The position numbers were made by a program, and so were the translations under genes. From positions 496,001 through 560,000 of the forward strand of contig NW_019211456.1 of assembly GCF_002443255.2 (NCBI RefSeq): a stretch of DNA of 64,000 nt. Direction: 5' to 3'. The notes beneath the pieces are model-generated. The model was given only the letters and a program-made list of their open reading frames with translations. It had not been told where the DNA came from and did not search any database. This DNA comes from Varroa destructor (lineage: Eukaryota; Arthropoda; Arachnida; Mesostigmata; Varroidae). Positions 13,001 through 24,129 of the stretch are shown piece after piece (within the stretch, counting starts at the first letter, position 1; each line of letters starts with the position of its first letter).

Positions 13001-16000
13001 GAAAAAGGTTACATACGTCTATAAAAAGCTTTGGAAGCTATTAGCTCGAAAGCTGCAAAATTGAAGACGGCAGGGCGCAGAAGGGTACTCTCAAATCACA
13101 TTTTCTAGAGAACCATCAACCGGAGAGAGTTCATCAAGGATACAGATGCGACGTAGATGTATGGAATTATACAAGGGCTAGAGCAGAGCAAAACTCGGAA
13201 TTTGCGAGTTTTGGTAAAGCCGGCAGCCCTACCCCGCATATCGTTTGGGTGTTCCGTTGAAAACTCTACCTATAAAGTTACAGTTAATTCCCATACCTCG
13301 TGTCTAATTCGGAAAGTTTCATAGCACTGGCCACTCATTTAACCGTTCTCCATAATAACACCGTGCACTTCCTCCCTTTTGTTTGTTTCTAAAATGTTCT
13401 TCGAGTCTCGCTGTTGACTGATGACATCATGAAACAGTGATGGCGCACCCTTATTTTTAATGCCATCCAGGGAACAACAAGTGAATTACGGCCGGACTTG
13501 CTTTTTGGTCTAGTGCATTTACATCAATATTCTACCGCGTTCGTTATAATATAGAGTATAAGTCACTGAAAAAAACATTTGAACAAAATCGATTATGTAA
13601 AATATGACTGACTACTTAATAATACTCAAATAGTGATCGATAGATTTAAGGGAAGCAGGACGCCTTGTCTAACTCTCCGTATTGCTGGGACGCCTGAGAG
13701 CAAGTTCAAGTCTAAACTAGCGAAACAACGGTGCCGATCCTTTCAGTAGACAACTAAATAATATTAATTATTTCAATATGTCTGCAGTAGCCGTTTCGAA
13801 AAATAACAATCGGTTTGGCACTATACTAATAACATTTGCATTTAAACGCTTGCGATTGCCCTGACGTGTCATTAAAGAGTGAGACCCTATCGGACATAAC
13901 CGTTCGATCGCCGTGCCTACTATTATAAAATTTCCAATAAATTCGGGTTCCTGTGAAGCGGTTCTGTCATATGGCTCAGTACCGCAAATCTAATATCTAT
14001 CTGTCGGGCTCTTGCAAGGCTATTTTTATTGCTATTGCTTGGTGGTTTGGCCTTCTCTTTTATAGAAAAATTTGAATTCCGCGTAACCTAGCCGCATTTT
14101 ATCTACCTAAGTAAGCAACATGCGATAGTGGGTCCAGCATTTCATCTGCCCACTCCCATTTTATACAGACTATTGATACATACGCGCACAGTGAAGTATG
14201 GCTTTAATAAATTCATGAATTTTTTCCAGATTCGCCCTGAACTACGGAAATGTCTTGAGCATGCCGCGTGGGAGTCGGAACGAAAAGGCGTTGAAGAAGC
14301 ACTTGTCCCGCTCTATGAGTACCTTGAGAAAAACTTCGCCAATACTTATTCGGTAACTATAACCACTACGTGTATTGTATATGCAAAACGGTATGCGGCA
14401 TCGAACAAAAGGCTTCGATCAGGCAGTTAGTACGCCATTCAACTCAAGACAGTGTTAAACAAACGTACGTTACAAATCCTGCTGAGTAACTCCAAGTGAT
14501 CAAGCATCTCCAATCTCTCTATAGAAAGCTAAATTGCTATATCGTATTTCAGAGTTTGGAGCACATCAATTTTTATAGATCTACCGAAAATATTTGGAAA
14601 GTTATGCTGGAAGAACTCGATGCCATTGCTTGGACGAATCGTGGAGCTAGAGTTTCCTTCTTTACCAGACTTGATGATGCTGCGGAAAAAATGGCCGCCC
14701 ATATTCATGGCAACGGGAACGGGCTTGCGATGAGGGACGTTCAATCGAGTGAATTTAAGGTATATTTTCTTCCTTGAAACAGTGTAAAAGTTTTTGGGGT
14801 ACGCACAAAGAAGTTGATTTTACGCGGCGCCAAATCATTGAAGAAACCAAGTGCTAGATAAAGTAACAGCGATCTAACCTGACTATGCTTTTAACTGGAG
14901 AAATTTACCTAACGAGAGCGATATGAATATATATATATATATATATATATTGATGACTAACGTACTTTTGGATATGCCATATAACCCAGATGGCACTGCG
15001 TTATATGGCGTATACGTATTTGACCGAATGTGCCGTAACCAGACTTGTCTTGTCACTCGCCTTTATATCTCTTATACTTATTGTATATGGGGAAGCTCGA
15101 ACAGAAAGCCAGTTTAGCTGAATTACGGCGAGATCAATTGCTTTGCTAGTGGAGATGTTTTTATAGAAATGGGCTGATTAGCTGAAGTATACTTCGCTTA
15201 TCGAGAAGCAGCCGTTATCTTTTGTCAGACTTAGATAGAGCTGTCTGCTTAACTTGATAATATTTCGTCTGGTACGGTTATCAATAATATTTACTGATCT
15301 CGTTCGTGAAGTTCCGATAGCAACGATACGAATGGACACCTAAGATAGCTGTCAATGTTGACGTAAGGCTAACGTTGATACCGCAACCCACGGCGCGACT
15401 GCTCAGTTAGTTTAAACGGGTGTCGAGCTTCAAGTGGGCGCTTTGAAGTTGAAAAATCATAATATTTCTGTATCTTATTTTCGTCGGCTTAAACATGTGG
15501 TAGCTTAAACAAAGGAAGTCAGGCTTAGGTTTAGAAACGTATACTTTTAAAAAGAGAAAATAGCGTACCTGAAGCGCCGCTTAACAACGTCAAGTTCCAA
15601 ACAGTTATTTAATAGAGGGTTTCGTATAACGTTGAGCACTAAGCTCGAAAATATATCTTTAGCTGATGTCGACCGACTTCTGAATGTAAGGAAATAGACC
15701 CACAATCTTCATGGTAGCTCTGCTAATGACGAGCCCAAACAGTCGGACGCTATCGACGGTAGATGATAATTGCTGGTGCATGAAGTCTAATATCTTTTAA
15801 GTGGCTCACCTTGTCCTAAGCAATTAGCCTCTCGTATATCCGGCCTGAATCGGATATGGACATACAGTTCAGATAGAAGTTCTGTTTAAAGATCTCAGAT
15901 CAAACCGGTTTAGACAAGCACGAAGCAACTAAGTAAGCCTATTTAGAATATTCACATTACTAGCACGATACAGAAAATATTATATTCTATAATAGTTTCC

Positions 16001-19000
16001 GTAAATTAGAGATTGACGAACAGAGCCTGCCCAAAGACTACCCAACTAAATGAGTCATTTGTCTCATACAGAGTGACTTATCATTTTTGTAACGGACAAT
16101 GCGGCTTCATCAAGTATCAAGATTTTAGTTATGGCTGTCTACTAAGGAGCAGTTCTATTTTGCCACATCCTAACCGACAAGAACACTGAGGTTCTTTAAA
16201 TCACTGGCGCTTTTTATGCGTTGATGCCTAAGCAAATGTATTACTTAATAATGCGACCTAGTTGCGATCAATAATCTTGTTCTTTAAGGCTTTTTATATA
16301 TAACCACATAATATTTGTAAGTAGAAGATTTGTTAACCAGTGGCTCGGGCCGAGTAGATAAGGTAATGCCATAGCCTACGCGATGGCCTCTTGAAGCGAT
16401 TATTACATGTCCTTACGGTCATGTGTCGAACTTAAAGTGTAACCGTTGTACAGATTGGAATGTGCCTCAGTTAGACCTGTTGTTGACTTCGCTTTTGATC
16501 ATTTTTATATGCTTATGTTATAAAACCGAAGGGCTGTCACGACTCGACTCAAGCGATAATGACAATGAGGCACGGGAGTCCTATTAATTTCTATGGAGGG
16601 CAGGAGTACGAACCACAAGTTCTCGAGACATGTTCACCAGAAGATTCCGATTACAGTTAGTAGGACCAAAGCTACCTATCAAAAATGAACAAAAACGATC
16701 TTTCTGTCTTCGGGAGTTATACAAACACACATCTAATCTAATTTATATATGCATATATATAAGTTAAATCTTGTGATTGAAAGGTGCTGTTACTATCAGC
16801 AAATGTTAGATGATTATACATTTTGGTTGGTTTTGGTCGTTGCAGAAGTTGAAGGTCCATCTCGTTCAAATGTCTTCTCCAACAAACGCGTTAATTGAGG
16901 AGTATCTCGTGGCGAGACTAGAGCGGCAAAATAACCGCATCGAAGCGATTCGTCAAGGCGCCCATCCATACGGGTTTCTTGCAGTCAAAGCGGCGATTCT
17001 ATCATTTGACCAAGTGATTTACATTCACGGTAAGGCGAAATAGCGGAACGCTTTACAGATATACATAAATTCTCAAGTTATATATCGATATGATCGCGAA
17101 GTCAGGTTGCAGCAATGGAACCGAGTTGTGACAAGAAATGGCGCTTTAGTGAATCGAGCAGCGTCTTCTGAAACCAGCTGTCTCTAATGGGTTTCCTACG
17201 TTTTAAGCATGGTGTTGTATTTGCTTCGTTATTACTTATAACTTAGCCAATAAGGTTCATGCGCTAAAGAGCAACACAAATGATTCTAGTCCTATGAAGC
17301 GGATTTTTTACGATTCAGAGCACTTATCCTATAAACTGCGACAGCAGAGGTGATTTAAAGATGACGACCACAAGATAATATTATGGTAATCGATTAGAAA
17401 AATACAAATCAACGATGGAAGTATGAGGTACGATATTCGTTGTCTATTCGAACGAATTTAGCTGGTATGTTTCATATAGTCGTTGTAAATAAAATGTTCT
17501 TATAGATCTAAGTTTATTGACTAACAATGTAGCTCGGTTCTTTTTCTTAATTTCAAATATGGCATTTATGTATATAAGCTGTCGGAAGTGTGGCATGTCA
17601 AGGAAGGGCACGTTCTTAGGATAAATAAGTTCCTATAATTTATATAAAACAATAACAAGCTGAGGTTTTGTCCACGACCAGACATATAAAGCTGAGTAGC
17701 AGCAAACGACAAATTAGAACGGAAAGAATAAGAATAAGGAGAATTCCTAGTATGTCCTGAATTCGAAAATCCTAGTAGACATACACGTATGTGGGGGGCC
17801 AGCGTGTCTCTGTGTGGCTTGTGATCGGTGTGCACATCAAGTGGCAGAACGATCAGAACCTAGCAAATGTTCAGGAACTAAAATTGAGAACCAATGTTGA
17901 TAATCAAAGACCCATAATGTCGATGAATACTTGTAAAAAGAACGGTCTAGAATTGGTAACCGCAATTGATGACTGGCATATCGATAAACCATTACTTTTT
18001 CCGTAACTCGTCTGCGTAAGAAGCTGCTCTTAAATGGCTGTGATTCGTGATACATTTGAAAGAAATAGGTGGAAATCATTAGGCGGTAGTTATCGAAGGA
18101 TCATCTAATTAATACGCCTATATAATGTTAATCTGTGATTACAGTACTACGAGCTCGGGACCTCACAGCTATGGACACTAACGGACTAAGTGATCCCTAT
18201 GTTAAAGTGGAGCTAATGCCCAGACATTTATTTCCTGATGCAGCCGTCAAAAAGACGCAGATTGTCAAGAAGACGCTCAACCCTGTTTGGGGAGAGGAAC
18301 TAACTCTGTAAGGATAATAATGTCTTTTGTGTTTGCAAATTGAACTCGTGTAGAAAATGTAACGTTTCTGTTTGAAACGAACTCGTTTGAATCTGAACTT
18401 TAAATACTAGGTGTCAATAGAGCCTACTGATGAAGTGGACTTGAACAATAGAACTTGAATTAAGTTAATGACTAGGCCGATTTTCAGTCTACTACAGATC
18501 TATGTATAGCCAACGTATATCGTACTCGATTGACATTTTTAGACAGATTCCTAATCTGACCATCGACGAGGCTGTAAATCGAGCCGATTTTGGTCCATCG
18601 GTTTGCATCAGGCTAACCGTCATGGATCACGATCTCATAAGCAGAAACGATTTTGAAGGCGAGTGCTTCCTGTCCCTACGAGAGCTGTCTATCATCGACA
18701 CGTCTCAGAAGAACCGAGTATCCACAGAGGATCTAAATGCTCTTGATATACAGGATATGCCGCTGACTCAACCTCTTGAAAATGGTAAGCTGTAACTAAC
18801 GGAAACACATGCTACTCATTCTACTATCTGGTGAGTAAAAAGAAGGATCGCTTACTTACTCAGATTCAACCTTCTCAGGACCACTTTATGACTCTGATCG
18901 AAAAATAAAACTACGTAACTAAATGTTGATGCCCTTGTTCTAATGCCGTTCTAATGATAAGGCTGTTAATGTTCGACCGAAGTAAAAAACACTGTGGAGC

Positions 19001-19187
19001 GGCCAGCGAGTTCTATTGAAGGAACCTTTTGGTATCGGAAACAGGATTAAATGATGTTGAGCGCTAAGCTAATCTACTATCGCGTTACGGTTGTTTTCTA
19101 GATGAGTACCTGAGCATTTTGGAAAAACGCGCCTGGGACTCCGATGCGCAAAAGTTTGCCAGTGAACAGAGAAGGAAACAGATGTGA
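1185..19187 (+). CDS. BAIAP3: BAIAP3/Munc13-4-like (Unc13-4) exocytosis protein, 5' end off window
   Basis: Munc13-family priming factor for regulated vesicle fusion, acting at membranes through C2 domains and SNAREs through the MUN domain. Exons: 1185-1229, 1439-1601, 3043-3177, 3627-3707, 3883-4004, 4878-4977, 5447-5571, 5639-5724, 5949-6079, 7160-7317, 7528-7579, 8354-8544, 8777-8933, 9146-9370, 9795-9863, 10181-10327, 14230-14352, 14553-14759, 16846-17029, 18145-18307, 18543-18784, 19102-19187. Phases agree throughout and give about 996 residues to a TGA. The C2A end has the W-D-E-D calcium loop, the family insert [10 protein letters not shown] and DDFLGC. MHD1 has [16 protein letters not shown] and [11 protein letters not shown]2 follows. 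C2B has [18 protein letters not shown] and VMDHD, so all five calcium-binding Asp positions look present. Human BAIAP3 is about 1190 residues, so roughly 190 are missing on the left. Least certain: borders at 5724/5949, 7160, 8777 and 18543. BAIAP3 versus Unc13D assignment rests on remembered alignment. Confidence 0.9.
4005..4877 (+). other. Intron of the BAIAP3-like gene with a GC donor
   Basis: The upstream exon ends at AG|GCAAGT, the textbook GC-AG donor, and the downstream exon starts after ATTCCAG. Using GC leaves two bases that join one base of the next exon as AGG (Arg) and open the frame [15 protein letters not shown]. The nearby GT four bases further leaves phase 0 and the wrong frame for the next exon. 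Confidence 0.75.
6922..6942 (+). repeat. Poly(T) run, 21 bases
   Basis: This homopolymer lies in the intron between 6079 and 7160 of the BAIAP3-like gene. Confidence 0.95.
7031..7069. repeat. (TA)n microsatellite
   Basis: An uninterrupted TA dinucleotide run of about 39 bases, about 90 bases before the exon at 7160. It is likely polymorphic in length. Confidence 0.97.
8934..9145 (+). other. Second intron of the BAIAP3-like gene with a probable GC donor
   Basis: Donor AAG|GCAAGA, acceptor TTCTTTGTAG. The join gives [14 protein letters not shown], matching the family pattern around the conserved HSSSAVD box in length and phase. The only good in-phase GT alternative is GTACAG at 8901, which would drop 11 residues; others are out of phase or very poor. 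Confidence 0.6.
9700..9720. repeat. Three exact copies of AGCATGC
   Basis: The 7-base unit is repeated three times and contains the palindrome GCATGC. It lies in the intron between exons 9146-9370 and 9795-9863. Confidence 0.95.
10420..10437 (+). repeat. Poly(T) run, 18 bases
   Basis: This homopolymer lies just inside the 3.9-kb intron. Confidence 0.95.
11860..11959. other. Assembly gap of 100 N
   Basis: Exactly 100 N, the conventional placeholder for a gap of unknown length. The left flank is a TA/TG-rich microsatellite (tgtgtgtatgtatatatatata) and the right flank starts ATATATTG, so the break probably fell in a low-complexity repeat. Open frames crossing it are artefacts. Confidence 0.98.
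14760..16845 (+). other. 2.1-kb intron of the BAIAP3-like gene
   Basis: It lies between the two exons that carry MHD2. It contains an AT dinucleotide tract at 14927-14950 and a small inverted repeat CTTCAA/TTGAAG around GTGGGCGCT near 15428-15448. No coding signal was recognised. Confidence 0.6.
14927..14950. repeat. (AT)n microsatellite
   Basis: An AT dinucleotide run of about 24 bases in the intron after exon 14553-14759. Confidence 0.95.
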
Positions 19188-19488
19188 GTGAAACGTCCGC
19201 CGACCCATGACTCCTCATGAATTGATAGCGCACCTTGGTGATGAAATTTTCGTAAAGACGGCTCACCAATTAAACAACGGGCTTTATTGACGCTATACTT
19301 CCGTTCTATACTTATACGCTATATAAGATGAAAAGTGGAACAAAGGTAACAAAGCCTGACACGTCGCTGACTGTAGGAAATATTATATATTAACGTCTTC
19401 TATAGGCCAGCACAGTTTTCAGTTAAATGCCCAGCTGAACACTTAAATATATGTAACTATATAATTCGTCAAGTTCGAATTAATATTT

Positions 19489-19494
19489 AATAAA
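19489..19494 (+). promoter_or_regulatory. Candidate polyadenylation signal AATAAA of the BAIAP3-like gene
   Basis: This is a clear AATAAA downstream of the TGA at 19185-19187, in AT-rich sequence. If used, the 3' UTR would be about 0.3 kb. Confidence 0.4.
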
Positions 19495-19851
19495 TGAAAG
19501 ATACTGACCCGTTGTAATGTTTTCGGTATTAACGATGTAAATGAACGGTATTATCATATTTAGTGGGATGAGATGGCAACATAACGCAAGAGAACTGTCT
19601 CGTTGACCTAAAGTCTGATTAGGTGTTCTTCGATTCTTCGAAAAAAAGGTCGATACACTGTCAAAATATGACGACTAGAACGTGGAACAATACGCTAATC
19701 TAGCATCTAGTATTAAATTTAATTATTTCATGCATTACCATTAAACTATTACATACAGAATTATACAGTAGTGAATGATAATTAACCCTAGAAGAAATCT
19801 CACACCACCGCTTTTCCGTTCCTATTATCATAACTCGTTATCATTAGCGTC

Positions 19852-19862
19852 GCCGCCATTTT
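19852..19862 (-). promoter_or_regulatory. YY1/Pho-like motif
   Basis: On the minus strand this reads AAAATGGCGGC, matching the YY1 core ATGGCGGC. It also begins a 19-codon open frame on that strand. No gene start is otherwise supported here, so the site could be chance. Confidence 0.2.
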
Positions 19863-20528
19863 GTTTTTGTTGTCAAATTATTGCCATACGTCGTATTATA
19901 TTCAATTGAGGTCCTAGTCATCTCCAAGAGGTGTCCGTTTGTGCCTCTCTTTTTTTTCTGCTGTTGTAAATAATAGTATTCAATGAGCAACTATAGTAGT
20001 TTATAGTAATCACCATAGTATTGTTAATTTATGGTATTCAATTTACTTCTGCCGGGTTAAATGTAAAGCGTTAACCGTCCATTGCGCCATTAATCGCGCC
20101 GGCGCAACTTCCTTCTACAGTTTTGACATATTAGTTACATAGCAGCCCTTACCCCCTGCTTTGCTCTCTCTGTCCGCATGTTTTTCGTCAATGTACAGCC
20201 TTAAAGCAAGACTCTTACTCTAGGTACGTCATTTTAGCTTTCTTTCTCAAAATGTCTTGCATTTCCTTTGCGTTAGATAGCTATATAGCATAAGGAACGT
20301 TCGTAATCCACGATTCGAATCCTTTCTCGTAATAGAGACAAAAGTTCAGGGCACATCTGCTGTTGTTGTTATTGTGTGACAGTACATATGGAAATAAGCT
20401 TAAATATTCTCATAAACTTCACCAAGTACATGGTAACAGATGACCTGGATAGAGGTATTTACAGACCAATAATTTGTAGCGATGTAAACAATGGCGCCGA
20501 GGGCAAAGGCACAGAAGGGACACAAAAC

Positions 20529-20541
20529 TCTAGAGGGCGCG
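20529..20541 (+). promoter_or_regulatory. CTCF-like core motif
   Basis: CTAGAGGGCGCG contains AGAGGGCGC, close to the conserved CTCF core (AGRKGGCGC-like). A second copy in the same orientation lies at 38246-38260, on the other side of the esterase-like gene. Confidence 0.25.
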
Positions 20542-21104
20542 TGTTAATCTAGCCGGCAGCTCTATCTTCCCTAACGGCAAGATCATTCTGCTTGCAAAAA
20601 GTAAATATACAATTTACAGTTTACAATTAGTGCAGGAAACACTGGAACGATATACTTTTAGTTTTAATAAAATGTTATTTGAAGAAACCAGTTGAGTCCA
20701 ACAGAATTCATATTCCCAGAGATATCCTATTTATATCTTTTTGTCGATTTTGACATAGCCTCTTTGAGGTAACAAGCACGAGTTTCTCTATTGCTTATGC
20801 GGCTCTCGATGACCTGTTAGGAAGTTGCATGATATACACTGACGTATACAAGAACATAAGATGGCAGTCGTCCAATTGAGAGTGGAAAATGCCCTTTCGT
20901 TGTTTTTATGCCTTGGTCCATGCGCATGGATCTGGATATGTGATTTTTCGTTACGCGTCCGGGATATAGTTGCAACAGATGTCCACAATGTTAAGCTGAC
21001 ATTCTGGACAAAGCGTGAACTGGACTAATTATTACAGTTACTGCTGAAATGACACGCTTTAGGCCGGATGAAAAAGCGCTACGATATATCGTATATCAAT
21101 ATAT

Positions 21105-21132
21105 TGAATCGTATATGTTGAATCATATATGT
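21105..21132. repeat. Tandem repeat, two 14-base units
   Basis: TGAATCGTATATGT and TGAATCATATATGT differ at one base, and a third, more diverged copy (CGAGTCATGT) follows. The stretch just before is also AT-rich and partly palindromic (ATATCGTATATC). Confidence 0.85.
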
Positions 21133-22011
21133 CGAGTCATGTAACAACGGCGCTGTCATGTGGGTGCATCTTGGCTTTGACAAGGTATAACCTTAATTGT
21201 TTTTGCCTGAATTTCAGAGTTGCCCGAGATGAAGATTAGGCCGTTCGCCTACATTATAATTTCCAAGCCGTGCACTAACCACAGAAGGACGCTCCGAAAT
21301 ATATTTGATCGTATCAAACAATTATGTACAATTGAATTTATCTCATTCCATTAGCTTATATATTATTTATGTTACCAACTTCATTGTACCGATAGAAACT
21401 AAGTAAATTCATAGAAGGCAACTAGAAGGAGTGGCAGCAAAAATGAGCGCTTTCTAATAAACAAAGATATAAAAGAAGAAGTGTTTAGTTTACTTAATTT
21501 GAACACGCAAAAAAATATATATTTTAATACGTATATACGTTTATAGCTATTTTATATATACATTTCGAACTGTATATGTTCTTGACTTATATTCCCACTT
21601 GACTGGTCTGATCCTTTCTAGCTGTGCAAATGCTATGCGCAACCTTAATACTAGGGTCTGCTAGATCTGAAGACAATATACCGTGTTGAAGACAATACAG
21701 ATATATAACATGTAATAAATTTCTGCAAGTAAAGTGGTCCCTCGATATTTTTACTTTTGGACTCTCTAAACTCTAAATGTCACAATTTCGTTTACTCCCA
21801 TAACCGTTCAGATAGAAATGACCTTCATCATAGAAGACGATGTGACGAAAGAAGACGCTAGCAAGCACATTGCACTTCCAGTATTTCGATAATAAATTTT
21901 TATAAAAGAACAAAACATACACACTGCCGTGTTTATTGCTGGGCAGTCTTCTAACCCTTGCTTCGCGAAAAACATCGTAGGAGAGGGATGAAATGCAAGT
22001 TTCTTACGCGT

Positions 22012-22041
22012 TTATATATATATGTATATATATGTATATAT
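22012..22041. repeat. Interrupted (TA)n/TATG microsatellite
   Basis: TATATATATATG units are repeated with a regular G interruption. Confidence 0.9.
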
Positions 22042-23833
22042 CAAATAGAGTCTACTGACTGATTTTTAAAGAAAGCTTGTACTTGAACATGGGAAGCAAG
22101 CTAACTCGTATTGACTGAGCCGTCTAGAAACGATCAGTTGGAACAAATGCAAGCACCAGATACTTCCGATGCTATCATGGAGAGCGATTTCTCTGTATTA
22201 ATCGTAAATTTAATGGTTCAAATTCAATGATTTCATGTGTTACCTATATCTTATGGCATTGTATACAATGAAGCATTGGCTAATCCCATTAATTATTCAG
22301 TATGGAGCAGGCCCAACGGAAGCTAGGGTCAGCGAAACGATTGGCCGCACGGAGTAAAGGATTCAGCCTATTAGGATTTTGAAGAAGGATAAAAATTTCA
22401 AACAACAATTGAGTGTAGAAAGGTGTCCAGAACTAGCAAGTCGAGCGATTGTCACGAATAATGCCTGAATATTCCTTAGTTGGAATGTTACGCCAGTATG
22501 ATACGTCATAAAAGTGGCTTAGATTAAAAACATAAAATTTATTCCACATATTGGCTACCAAATTATTTGAGCTTGAAGAGTCCAATCTGAAGTCAACGTT
22601 TCCCATCAAGGCAATACTGACTAAATACAGAATCATGAATATTTAGTTTTTCAAATTGAATACTGTCAATAGGGTTTACTGGAAAGTAAAGTATAAAACT
22701 AGTCAATACCTTTAATTTCGCCTAGAATTCGTACTGGCCCTTCTTTGCATGAATCTCCCATGCTTTTCTATGAAACTCACTTGCATGGATCCATTCACTG
22801 ATTAAAACAACAACTGAGATCTGCAGCTAAAGCTACTTCGATAAAAATACGACAGGTAGAGAGCGATCACTGTGACAAAGGCTTGACAACGTGGGGTTCG
22901 ACTGGATGCCGCACATGTCAGCTGTATATAATTGAAAATGGCACAGATCTCTTGAGGGGCGACGGGCGACAAACGGCTTGTCTGCATAGATCTTCAGGAG
23001 ATCAGAAGGTGTTTTCCCTATTGCCGTCCCGCTAATTCTCATTCAGATGATGTTCTTATCAGCCTTTTTTTGAGACTTTCAATATTTAATTAGAATTAAT
23101 AAATAAGCTTGCTTTCCCGTAAAATAATTACCCTGTTCCTATTTATTATACACACGCTATCAGAGCGTTCTAATCCACTCCGCTTACTAGACAACGTTAG
23201 CTATTATATTAACCTTAAAAACGAACGTTTTGCATCAATGAACATTTGGTAAAATGTCATTGAAAGCTGACTTCTGTATTGAAAAATAATCTGTCCTTAT
23301 CATAGAATAAGGTAGTTTATGTTGTATATAGTTTCTCTTATGTTCTATCTTTGTGCTTCATTGCTCTGTTTTTTTTTTCGATCATTGTACTTTTGTCACT
23401 GGAATTCCGATATTCCGGTGACAAATTAAGTTATAGTACAGCCCAGCTGTTTCGTGCATGAGTTACGCTTCGGATGAAGTACCAAATAACTTTCCAAATG
23501 TTCAAAATGGAATGGTCCTAGCGGAAGACATAATGGGAACGCTTGAACTCTAAATCAGAAAAGCATTTTACCATGATTCCTATCTGGTCATTGGGTGCTG
23601 CATTCACTAACTTAAACCATTACTTAATAATCGGATAATAATTGTGTTAGCGTAAACGTATCCACTCGATCGTATGTATCATTCAGATATGAAACAGTTA
23701 CTATTTACATTTACCTAAAATGAGTAATACCAAGCGTTCCTCTATAAATCCGACTTTTAGGTTTATATCGATACGATAATTACTGACGGAATTGAAGTTA
23801 CATAATGTAATTAATTTGAATGAAGTTACATAA

Positions 23834-23863
23834 TTTTTTTTTTTTTTTTTTTTATATATATAT
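23834..23863. repeat. Poly(T) followed by (TA)n
   Basis: About 20 T then TATATATATA. It lies 270 bases below the esterase-like stop codon. Confidence 0.9.
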
Positions 23864-24129
23864 AACATCTAGTAGGTGTTTATACAGCTAAAGTAAATAT
23901 AATTAGTTGGTAGCGCCCCACGTGACGTCGTGGCAATTGCCCACACTTGTGGAGCTGTAGTGAGCCGTAATTATAAATGTCTGAGTAAATATCAATGACC
24001 TATATAAAGATCGAATGTCTTTTCCGCAGCAAATGGCTGCATAAATATGTCCGTTAAATTTAAAAATCTTGTGTGTCTTCAAAGGTAGGTTCTGCGCGCG
24101 CGAAATTTGCAATTGATATTATCTTAGAC

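Larger units (their letters stand above)
10328..14229 (+). other. Large 3.9-kb intron of the BAIAP3-like gene, contains an assembly gap
   Basis: The flanking exons join in phase as GLGEK-IRPELRK, a contiguous family segment, so no coding exon is needed inside. It contains a T run at 10420-10437, a 120-codon minus-strand open frame at 11257-11619 and the N gap at 11860-11959. Confidence 0.75.
19188..24129. other. Intergenic spacer, tail-to-tail between gene 1 and the esterase-like gene
   Basis: It begins with the 3' UTR of the BAIAP3-like gene and ends with that of the minus-strand esterase-like gene. It holds microsatellites (22012-22041, 23834-23863), a short tandem repeat at 21105-21132, a YY1-like GCCGCCATTTT and a CTCF-like AGAGGGCGC. 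Open frames of 60-70 codons are present but none has splice or family support. Confidence 0.6.

Noticed and set aside
15428..15448. Small inverted repeat around GTGGGCGCT, considered as an operator-like site
   Set aside because: Six-base arms are expected by chance at this scale, and it lies in an intron with no other signal.
22833..23042. 69-codon minus-strand frame starting MRISGTAIGKTPSD
   Set aside because: The composition looks protein-like, but there is no family match, no splice continuation and a second overlapping frame is open too.
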